7,337 nt of DNA from Cloacimonetes bacterium UBA4175 (GTDB lineage Bacteria > Cloacimonadota > Cloacimonadia > Cloacimonadales > Cloacimonadaceae). The DNA lies in contig DFUX01000002.1 of the NCBI GenBank assembly GCA_002379855.1, forward strand, positions 1-7,337, written 5' to 3'. Shown piece after piece: positions 1 through 5,270 of this stretch. Positions within the stretch are counted from its first letter, which is position 1. Each line of letters begins with the position of its first letter. The notes under the pieces are model-generated. The model worked only from the letters and a program-made list of their open reading frames with translations. It was not told where the DNA came from and searched no databases. A program made the position numbers and the translations under genes.

Positions 1-4
1 AACA

Positions 5-41
5 GGCAACTCCGTCGCCTCTGCCGAACAGACTTCGGCAG
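5..41. repeat. Two adjacent stem-loops at the left edge
   Basis: Positions 21-28 (CTGCCGAA) and 34-41 (TTCGGCAG) form a perfect 8-base-pair stem around a 5-base loop. Right beside it, 5-10 (GGCAAC) and 14-19 (GTCGCC) form a second stem around a 3-base loop; read as minus-strand RNA this is six pairs including one G-U. The pair lies about 70 bases past the stop of the minus-strand propeller gene. It could end that transcript, because the minus strand reads TGTT just after the second stem, but the U-run is poor and the window edge cuts it off. It could equally be a dispersed palindromic repeat. Confidence 0.5.
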
Positions 42-70
42 CCCCTAACTTACACATACCCAAACCATAA

Positions 71-109
71 ATCCTGAAGATCCTGTCGATCCTGTTATCC
101 GCGTTCTAT
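71..109 (+). repeat. Intergenic repeat, copy 1 (31-base core at 79-109, with 9-base internal period)
   Basis: Positions 79-109 match 2211-2241 at 29 of 31 bases in direct orientation. The stretch starts with three 9-base steps beginning ATCCTG (71, 80 and 89) and ends in ATCCGCGTTCTAT. It stops just before the stop codon of the minus-strand gene at 112. The word ATCCGCG inside it is the reverse complement of the CGCGGAT word that is arrayed at 1921-1960. It looks like a member of a dispersed intergenic repeat family; no coding role is seen. Confidence 0.75.
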
Positions 110-111
110 CT

Positions 112-1800
112 CTATTTTATCAGCACCAGTTTCTTAGTCTCCTGGTAGTCCCCGCATTGCAGGCTGTAGAGATAGACTCCCGCGGGAAGGCCTTCCCCGC
201 TGAAGGATATCTCATGCGAGCCTTTGCTCAGTCTCTGGCGGGACAGGAGTTGCCCGCGCAGGTTGAAGATACTCAGGGTGCCGGTGGAGTTTTCCGGGAT
301 ATCTGCCTTGATCAGCGCGCTGGAGCCCCTGACCAAGGGATTGGGGTAGGCGTTATGCAGTCTGGCAACAGCTTGCGGCGCCAGAGCATCCTCCACCGGT
401 GTGGGGCTTTGCAGCTTGGCGACAAAGAGATCCATATAGCCAATTGATGTCAGGGCATGGTTGCCAAAATTGGTGTTATCATAGAAATTCCCGGCAACGC
501 AGGCGTTACCCGCGCCATCCAGGGCGATGCCACAACTGATATCAGAATGATTCCCTCCCGCCTGGACAGTCCAAAGCCAGTTGCCGGAGGGGTCAAGCTT
601 GGCGACGAAGATATCATGGCTTCCACTTGCTGTAAGGGAGACGCTGCCAAAAGCGGCTGTGCTTCCAAAGCTCCCTGTCACATAGGCGTTACCAGAACCG
701 TCCAGTGTGATGTCAGATCCAAAGTCAATACGTGACCCTCCCGCCTGGACAGCCCAAAGCCAGTTGCCGGATGGGTCGAGTTTGGCAATAAAGGCATCAT
801 CCCAATACCAAAATTCACTATTTGATGTCAGGGTCTGGCTTCCGAATGTTGCGGTTTGCGTAAAACTCCCGGTGACCCAGGCGTTACCCGCCGCATCTAC
901 GGCGATGCCACGTCCCCAGTCTTCCGTTGAACCTCCCGCGCCAACAGCCCAAAGCCAGTTGCCGGAGGGGTCAAGCTTGGCAACAAACACATCATAATAC
1001 CAAGTTGTACTGTTTGATGTAAGTGTATGGCTGCCAAATGTGACTGTGTATTGAAAATATCCGGTCACCCAGGCGTTACCCGCTGCATCAACTGCGATGC
1101 TTTTTCCACAGCCACCGCCTGTCCCATCAGATTTCGCCGCCCAGAGCCAGTTGCCGTCGGGATCCAGCTTGGCGACAAAGATGTCACTGCCTGAGCTTGC
1201 CGTCAGAGTATGGCTGCCAAAAGTGGCTGTACCACGGAAAAAACCGGTTACCCAGGCATTACCCGCTCCATCCACAGTGATGCCGTGCCCCTCGTCAGCC
1301 TCTACCCCTCCCGCTTGAACGGCCCAGAGCCAGTTGCCGTCTGTATCCAGCTTGGCGGCGAAGATTTCATTTTCCTCGCTTGCTGTCAGGGTATGGCTGC
1401 CAAAAGTGGCTGTACCTTCAAAAAATCCGGTCACATAGGCGTTACCCGCACCATCCACAGCGATGCCAAATCCCTCCTCATATCCAGTCCCTCCCGCCTG
1501 GACGGCCCATAGCCAGTTGCCGGAGGGGTCCAGCTTGGCAACGAAAAGATCCGTATTATACTTTCCATAATCTTCCTCCCCTTCGATTGCCGTCAGGGTA
1601 TGGCTGCCAAAAGTGGCCGTGTATTCAAACCGCCCGATGATATACTGGTTGCCCTGGCTGTCAACCGCAATGGAATTGGGATAATCCATTGCAATTCCTC
1701 CCGCGTTAACCGTCCATTGCCACTGGGGTTCCAGCGCTCCCAAAACCGCCGTTCCGCAGAGCAGGATAAGACACATAATCAAGCTGTTCAGTGCTTTCAT
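112..1800 (-). CDS. Secreted seven-bladed SBBP beta-propeller protein with C-terminal sorting domain
   Basis: A 562-residue protein, probably exported and attached to or released from the cell surface; its ligand is unknown. Residues 1-22 are a signal peptide with a hydrophobic core. Residues 27-463 hold seven SBBP-type repeats of about 61-65 residues, each with AGG, a D-x-x-GN-x-Y/W-V-x-G strand, an ATFGSHTLT-like strand and FVAKLDPSGNWLW. There are seven WxW strands (the first is WQW near residue 27) and seven FVAKL strands (the last near 457-463), so N-terminal WQW can close the last blade, as in a ring-shaped propeller. Residues 481-562 form a type IX-like sorting domain (AYPNP start, GLPAGVYLYSL, then a K-rich end LVLIK). 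The N-P-F-N-P form usual in this tail is replaced by NPLVRG. The start is supported by GGGAGGAG at 1804-1811, three bases upstream of ATG. It is paralogous to the gene at 5271-6971. Secretion by a type IX system is inferred from the tail alone. Confidence 0.93.
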   Translation of the reverse strand: MKALNSLIMCLILLCGTAVLGALEPQWQWTVNAGGIAMDYPNSIAVDSQGNQYIIGRFEYTATFGSHTLTAIEGEEDYGKYNTDLFVAKLDPSGNWLWAVQAGGTGYEEGFGIAVDGAGNAYVTGFFEGTATFGSHTLTASEENEIFAAKLDTDGNWLWAVQAGGVEADEGHGITVDGAGNAWVTGFFRGTATFGSHTLTASSGSDIFVAKLDPDGNWLWAAKSDGTGGGCGKSIAVDAAGNAWVTGYFQYTVTFGSHTLTSNSTTWYYDVFVAKLDPSGNWLWAVGAGGSTEDWGRGIAVDAAGNAWVTGSFTQTATFGSQTLTSNSEFWYWDDAFIAKLDPSGNWLWAVQAGGSRIDFGSDITLDGSGNAYVTGSFGSTAAFGSVSLTASGSHDIFVAKLDPSGNWLWTVQAGGNHSDISCGIALDGAGNACVAGNFYDNTNFGNHALTSIGYMDLFVAKLQSPTPVEDALAPQAVARLHNAYPNPLVRGSSALIKADIPENSTGTLSIFNLRGQLLSRQRLSKGSHEISFSGEGLPAGVYLYSLQCGDYQETKKLVLIK

Positions 1801-1890
1801 TTTCTCCTCCCATGGTTTGGTTTTTACTCAGTAATTTGCTGGGTTGGTTTTGTAAATATATAAAGCAATACGTGTTCCGATTGAATCTTT

Positions 1891-1896
1891 ATTATA
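1891..1896 (-). promoter_or_regulatory. Possible -10 box for the first propeller gene
   Basis: The minus strand reads a perfect TATAAT here, about 90 bases upstream of the ATG at 1800, in an AT-rich stretch. No convincing -35 hexamer lies 16-18 bases further upstream, so this is a weak call. An AT-rich TATATT at 1855-1860 is an alternative. Confidence 0.3.
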
Positions 1897-1920
1897 TAGG
1901 GAGGGGATTTTTGGGAATCA

Positions 1921-1960
1921 CGCAGATTTACGCGGATAAAAGGCGCGGATAAGCGCGGAT
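1921..1960 (+). repeat. Array of CGC(A/G)GAT words
   Basis: The seven-base word occurs as CGCAGAT at 1921-1927 and CGCGGAT at 1931-1937, 1944-1950 and 1954-1960, giving start-to-start steps of 10, 13 and 10 bases. Sequences of the type ACGCAGATTTACGCGGAT are common in intergenic DNA of many bacteria, so this is probably one member of a dispersed family. Steps near one helical turn would also suit a protein-binding array, but nothing else here supports that. Confidence 0.65.
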
Positions 1961-2003
1961 TGGTGTTGTGGGGCGGTTGCTTTGGGTCTGGTGCTTGTTT
2001 TTA

Positions 2004-2046
2004 GGCTTTAAAAGACTGGATCCCGGGTCGCTGCCCGGGATGACAC
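2004..2046 (+). repeat. Palindromic intergenic repeat, unit A
   Basis: The unit runs GGCTTTAAAAGACTGG, then a palindrome with arms TCCCGGG (2021-2027) and CCCGGGA (2034-2040) around a 6-base loop, then TGACAC. The same order of elements recurs 90 bases downstream in unit B. The form CTGGATCCCGGGTC...GCCCGGGATGAC resembles REP/BIME-like dispersed repeats seen in many genomes. It has no U-run, so it is not a standard terminator. Confidence 0.75.
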
Positions 2047-2093
2047 GGTATGTAGTTTGGTTGGCGTTATTTCATGGCTGTGTGCTGTGGTGT

Positions 2094-2145
2094 GGCTTCA
2101 AAAAACTGGATCCCGGGTCAAGCATGCGCTTGCCCGGGATGACAC
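2094..2145 (+). repeat. Palindromic intergenic repeat, unit B with a longer stem
   Basis: The unit begins GGCTTCAAAAAACTGG, with two mismatches to unit A over the first 17 bases. Its palindrome at 2111-2140 is longer than that of unit A: TCCCGGG, a bulged T, then CAAGC pairs with GCTTGCCCGGGA around an ATGC loop. It ends in the same GGGATGACAC. Similarity continues on both sides (TATGTAG-TTTGG versus TATATAG-CCTGG after it), so the two units look like a diverged tandem duplication rather than two independent insertions. Confidence 0.75.
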
Positions 2146-2210
2146 AATATATAGCCTGGTGGACTTGTTTTTTGGGAACCTTATCACCATTTCACCTTTC
2201 CACCTTCAAA

Positions 2211-2241
2211 GATCCCGTCGATCCTGTCATCCGCGTTCTAT
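2211..2241 (+). repeat. Intergenic repeat, copy 2 of the 31-base core
   Basis: It matches 79-109 at 29 of 31 bases in the same orientation, with C for T at two sites. Here too it consists of 9-base ATCC(C/T)GTCG steps leading into ATCCGCGTTCTAT. The two copies bracket the first propeller gene and most of the repeat-rich gap. Confidence 0.75.
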
Positions 2242-2291
2242 TTCAATTCATCCTTCCGCTACCATTTTTGACAGAATAAAAAGATTTTAGC

Positions 2292-2319
2292 TTGACCAAA
2301 TCGGAGCCTTCCACATAGT
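2292..2319 (+). promoter_or_regulatory. Candidate promoter for the antiporter gene
   Basis: TTGACC at 2292-2297 and CATAGT at 2314-2319 are separated by 16 bases, a housekeeping-sigma-like layout. Transcription would start near 2326 and leave a leader of about 75 bases. The hexamers closely resemble those upstream of the gene at 5271-6971 (TTGACC and CATAAT). A TTGACA at 2268-2273 has no matching -10 box. Confidence 0.4.
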
Positions 2320-2401
2320 TGTCGGAATGTGCGAAGTGGTCTGAATCGCGCCGTAATTTCGGTCAGGCTGTTGCTCTCAAACTAAAGGAATTGTGTAAGA
2401 T

Positions 2402-3949
2402 ATGATTTTAGCCGCCGCGGTGTTGCTGACACTGATTTTGTTTGCCAGCGTGTTCCACAAGGTGAACGTGCCGGTCATCATTCTGTCGCTGTTTATAGGA
2501 ATTATTTTTGGCAGCGACGTGACGGGGCTCATCGATCTTAACAACGCGCAGTTGGTGAAAGAGATTGCCAACGGGGCGCTGATGTTCATCCTGTTCATCG
2601 GCGGTTTCAGCACCAAGAAGCAGCATTTCCGCCAAGTGTTCAAGCCAGTGGTGCTGATGTCCACCGTGGGGGTGGTATTGACCGCCCTGGTGACCGGAAC
2701 ACTCTTTCACCTGATCACGGGATGGCCTTTTCTGAGGGCTTTGCTGGTGGGCTCGATCATCTCTTCCACAGACGCGGCGGCGGTGTATGCCATCTTCAAG
2801 GGGCACTCAGTCGATAACAAGGTTCGCACCCTCACAGAGTTGGAATCGGTGTCCAACGACCCCATGGCGGTGGTCTTGACCACGTTTATGGTCGGCCTGG
2901 TGGAGGGGGGCGAGGTCAGCACGCTGAAGGCGGTGGCGAGTTTTGTGTGGTTGTTGGTTGGAGGAGCGGGCATCGGGGTGCTGGTCGGTTTTCTGGCGGT
3001 CTATGTCTTTAAGAAAATCCGCCATATCGAGGCGGAATATTTCTATATCTATCTGCTTGCCATCGTGTTGCTGAGTTACAGCCTGGCGGAGTTGGCCGGG
3101 GGCAGCGGGATGCTGTCCGCTTTCTTTGCCGGTTTTGTGATGGGCAACAAGCAGATTCCATACAAAAAGGGCTTGCTCGCCTTCAACAACATCCTCTCCT
3201 TCATCACCAACGTGGGGCTGTTTATCATGCTGGGGCTGCTGGCCTTTCCGAGCAGCTTTAAGGATATCTGGCAGTCGGGCGTGATCGTGTTTCTGGTCCT
3301 CACTTTCGTGTCGAGGCCGCTGATGGTTTGGCTGCTCACGCTGTTCACCGATCTGAAGCCCAAGGAAAAGCTCTTTGTCTCGGCGGTGGGGCTGAGGGGC
3401 GCGGTCCCGATCGTGCTGGCGACCTATCCGGCGGCGGTGGGGCTGGATAGCGGGCACGTGATCTTTAACATCGTGTTCTTCAACGTGGCGCTCTCCATGC
3501 TGCTGCAGGGAACGACTCTGGTGCCTCTGGCGCGCAAACTGGGCCTCACCACCAAAGACCGCAACAAGGTGCCCAAGATGCTGGAACTGGTGACCGTGCA
3601 GGACACCAACTATGAGATCATCGATATCTATATCGACGATGAAATCTATGAGGGTTCCTGCCTGGTGAAGGATCTGAACCTGCCGCCGGGCACCCTGATC
3701 ACCTTTATCAACCGCGAGGGCAAGGTCATAGCACCCTCCGGCGCGGTGGAGATCAAGCCCAATGACACCCTCACCGTGCTGGTGGAAAAAAGAAATATCG
3801 ACATGATCCCCCTGGAGATCAAGCGCGGCTTTATGCACAAAGGCAAGGGCGGGCAGGAGGCAGATGCGGAGCAGGCGGAACCCGATGCCGTGGTTGTGGC
3901 TGCAGAGGAAGAGGATGGGCTGCAGGGCGACCCTCAAGTCTCCAGTTAA
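2402..3949 (+). CDS. CPA1-family cation (K+/Na+):proton antiporter with TrkA-C domain, NhaP2-like
   Basis: A 515-residue inner-membrane antiporter, likely exchanging K+ or Na+ for H+ in ion and pH homeostasis. Residues 1 to about 378 carry about a dozen hydrophobic segments of the Na_H_Exchanger fold. Family signatures are SSTDAAAVYAIF (121-132, with the aspartate near 124), ESVSNDP (148-154, the N-D pair of electroneutral CPA1 exchangers) and GLRGAVPIVLA (330-340, with the conserved arginine). Residues about 396-468 form a TrkA-C (RCK-C) domain, which in relatives senses cytosolic ligands. The last 35 residues are acidic and low-complexity. Enterobacterial NhaP2/CvrA proteins are longer (about 560-580 residues) and end in a CorC_HlyC domain that is missing here. 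ATG at 2402 starts directly at the first membrane helix; AAAGGA at 2384-2389 is an imperfect ribosome site 12 bases away. Ion choice cannot be read from sequence. Confidence 0.92.
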   Translation: MILAAAVLLTLILFASVFHKVNVPVIILSLFIGIIFGSDVTGLIDLNNAQLVKEIANGALMFILFIGGFSTKKQHFRQVFKPVVLMSTVGVVLTALVTGTLFHLITGWPFLRALLVGSIISSTDAAAVYAIFKGHSVDNKVRTLTELESVSNDPMAVVLTTFMVGLVEGGEVSTLKAVASFVWLLVGGAGIGVLVGFLAVYVFKKIRHIEAEYFYIYLLAIVLLSYSLAELAGGSGMLSAFFAGFVMGNKQIPYKKGLLAFNNILSFITNVGLFIMLGLLAFPSSFKDIWQSGVIVFLVLTFVSRPLMVWLLTLFTDLKPKEKLFVSAVGLRGAVPIVLATYPAAVGLDSGHVIFNIVFFNVALSMLLQGTTLVPLARKLGLTTKDRNKVPKMLELVTVQDTNYEIIDIYIDDEIYEGSCLVKDLNLPPGTLITFINREGKVIAPSGAVEIKPNDTLTVLVEKRNIDMIPLEIKRGFMHKGKGGQEADAEQAEPDAVVVAAEEEDGLQGDPQVSS

Positions 3950-3952
3950 GGC

Positions 3953-3974
3953 TCTCATCAGGAGCGGGATGAGA
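3953..3974 (+). terminator. Stem-loop just after the antiporter stop, weak terminator candidate
   Basis: TCTCATC (3953-3959) and GATGAGA (3968-3974) pair perfectly over seven bases around an 8-base loop, four bases past the TAA stop. Only two T residues follow, so intrinsic termination is doubtful and some read-through into the lipoprotein gene is possible. Confidence 0.25.
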
Positions 3975-4000
3975 TTGGCGCTGGCAGGCGGGAATAGTGC

Positions 4001-4029
4001 TTGACACCATTTATCCTTCCAAATAGAAA
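4001..4029 (+). promoter_or_regulatory. Candidate promoter for the lipoprotein gene
   Basis: A perfect TTGACA at 4001-4006 is followed after 17 bases by TAGAAA at 4024-4029, which matches four of six bases of the -10 consensus. A start near 4036 would give a leader of about 50 bases. This suggests the lipoprotein gene can be transcribed apart from the antiporter gene that ends at 3949. Confidence 0.5.
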
Positions 4030-4085
4030 GGCAAAAAGCTTTAGGAAGCAGTTCCTGAGAAATCCGGCAGACAAGGAGAAAGACA

Positions 4086-5234
4086 ATGAGCAAGATTCAG
4101 CGGCGCGGCGGCTACCTCTTGGCGGCACTATTGGTTTTGGGCGCGGTGCTGGCCTCCTGCGGCAAAGACCCGGTGGCTCCGCCCGAGCCTGTGCTGGCAA
4201 CCCCTCCCCAATTGGATCCCCCCAGCGGGGATCTGGACAGCCTGGATGTGATCACCATCACCTGCAGCGATCCGGATGTGGTGATCAAATATACCCTGGA
4301 CGGCAGCGACCCCACCGAGCTTTCGGCGCGCTACACGCAGCCTTTGCAACTCTCTCAGCTCTTTCCCCCCATGGTGCGCAACGGCGTTCTCAAAGCCCGT
4401 TCCTTCAAGCCGGGCAGGTATCCCAGCCTGACGGTGAGCGGCGCTTATACTATCGAAATGCCGCCTTTACCCGCCAGTTTTGTCCTGATCCCGGGCGGAA
4501 CCTTCAACAACGGCAGCGCCAACGTGAACGTCAGCAGCTTCTATCTGGACAGTTTTGAGCTGACCCAGGCAAGCTATCAGGCTGTGATGGGCGCCAATCC
4601 CTCCTATTTTCCGGGGCCGGACAAACCGGTGGAACGGGTGTCCTGGTTCGACGCGATTGCCTATTGCAACCGGCGCAGCATCCGGGAAGGGCTGACGCCC
4701 TGCTACAGCTATGGCCAACAGGGCATGGATCCGGACAACTGGCCTCTGGATTGGAACCAGAACGACATCAACCACGCCTATGTGTATTGCAATTGGGACG
4801 CCACCGGCTACCGCCTGCCCACCGAGATGGAATGGATGTTCGCGGCGCGGGGAGGCAGCGGATTCCAAGGCTACATCTACCCAGGAGGCAACAACCTGGG
4901 ACCACTGGGCTGGTATCTGGACAACTGCGGCGCGGTCTATGGCAGCACCCAGCCCGTGGGGCAAAAACAGGCCAATGAACTGGGACTCTTTGACATGGCT
5001 GGCAACGTGGCGGAGATAGTGTGGGATGTTTTCAGCGCCTATCCAGTCACCTATCAGGTGGATTACCGCGGCCCGAACCCCACCCTGGCGGGCGAACCGC
5101 ACTGCGTGCGCGGAGGCAGCTTTCAGAGCATGGAGGAGGTTTGCAGGGTGGATGCCCGCGGGCAGACCGGCTGCACCTCGCTCTTCAACCACACAGGCTT
5201 CCGTCTGGCGCGCAGAGCGATGAGCGCCAAGTAG
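4086..5234 (+). CDS. Lipoprotein with chitobiase C-terminal-like domain and FGE-sulfatase (SUMF1) domain
   Basis: A 382-residue envelope lipoprotein. Residues 1-25 are a lipoprotein signal peptide with lipobox L-A-S-C (lipidated Cys25). A proline-rich linker leads to a CHB_HEX_C-type immunoglobulin-like domain (about 40-123; IKYTLDGSDPT is its hallmark), then an FGE-sulfatase/SUMF1 domain (about 131-377). The latter shows FVLIPGGTF, ELTQASYQAVMGANPSYF, VERVSWFDAIAYCNR, GYRLPTEMEW, LGLFDMAGNVAE, VRGGSF and GFRLAR. In human FGE the two catalytic cysteines follow GGSY at the 2nd and 7th positions. Here, after GGSF (343-346), these are Ser348 and Cys353. The first cysteine is therefore absent and formylglycine synthesis is unlikely; many bacterial members are of this non-FGE kind. 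The role may be structural or binding at the cell surface. AAGGAG at 4073-4078 supports the start. It converges with the propeller gene, 36 bases away. Confidence 0.92.
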   Translation: MSKIQRRGGYLLAALLVLGAVLASCGKDPVAPPEPVLATPPQLDPPSGDLDSLDVITITCSDPDVVIKYTLDGSDPTELSARYTQPLQLSQLFPPMVRNGVLKARSFKPGRYPSLTVSGAYTIEMPPLPASFVLIPGGTFNNGSANVNVSSFYLDSFELTQASYQAVMGANPSYFPGPDKPVERVSWFDAIAYCNRRSIREGLTPCYSYGQQGMDPDNWPLDWNQNDINHAYVYCNWDATGYRLPTEMEWMFAARGGSGFQGYIYPGGNNLGPLGWYLDNCGAVYGSTQPVGQKQANELGLFDMAGNVAEIVWDVFSAYPVTYQVDYRGPNPTLAGEPHCVRGGSFQSMEEVCRVDARGQTGCTSLFNHTGFRLARRAMSAK

Positions 5235-5239
5235 GGGAG

Positions 5240-5252
5240 GCGTCCGCGACGC
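5240..5252. terminator. Short hairpin between convergent genes
   Basis: GCGTC (5240-5244) and GACGC (5248-5252) pair around a 3-base loop in the 36-base gap between two converging genes. TTT follows on the plus strand only. It may act as a weak terminator for the lipoprotein gene; there is no U-run for the minus-strand gene. Confidence 0.3.
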
Positions 5253-5270
5253 TTTGGAAACCGGAAGGCG

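Larger units (their letters stand above)
1801..2401. other. Gene-free, repeat-rich intergenic region between divergent genes
   Basis: This 600-base gap separates the minus-strand propeller gene from the plus-strand antiporter gene. From left to right it holds the propeller leader and an AT-rich tract (1801-1900), an array of CGC(A/G)GAT words (1921-1960), a diverged tandem duplication with two TCCCGGG palindromes (about 1964-2160), a copy of the 31-base repeat (2211-2241), and a candidate antiporter promoter (2292-2319). Open frames crossing it only translate the repeats and have no ribosome site or recognisable domain. I see no tRNA, riboswitch or small RNA that I can name. Confidence 0.7.

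Noticed and set aside
1921..2145. CRISPR-like array
   Set aside because: The repeated words are 7 bases long, or two diverged 90-base units; there are no uniform repeats with unique spacers and no cas genes.
79..2241. Insertion sequence or transposon bounded by the 31-base repeats
   Set aside because: The repeats are direct, not inverted, no transposase or integrase is present, and the enclosed gene is a secreted protein.
1968..2279. Plus-strand open frame of 103 codons in the repeat-rich gap
   Set aside because: It translates the two palindromic units (LDPGS...PGMT twice) and has no ribosome site; it is open only because the units keep the same frame.
2326..2401. Riboswitch in the antiporter leader
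   Set aside because: Only short, weak pairings are visible (CTGA/TCAG and CCG/CGG around 2341-2366) and no conserved core such as that of the c-di-AMP riboswitch could be recognised.
2807..4093. Long antisense open frame (428 codons) opposite the antiporter gene
   Set aside because: It lies opposite a clear conserved transporter and beyond its stop. The product is rich in His, Gln, Arg and Asp with no domain, as expected from the reverse strand of a gene with high G/C at third positions.
4467..5192. Antisense open frame (241 codons) opposite the SUMF1 domain
   Set aside because: It has no ribosome site or recognisable domain, and the opposite strand carries an intact conserved domain.
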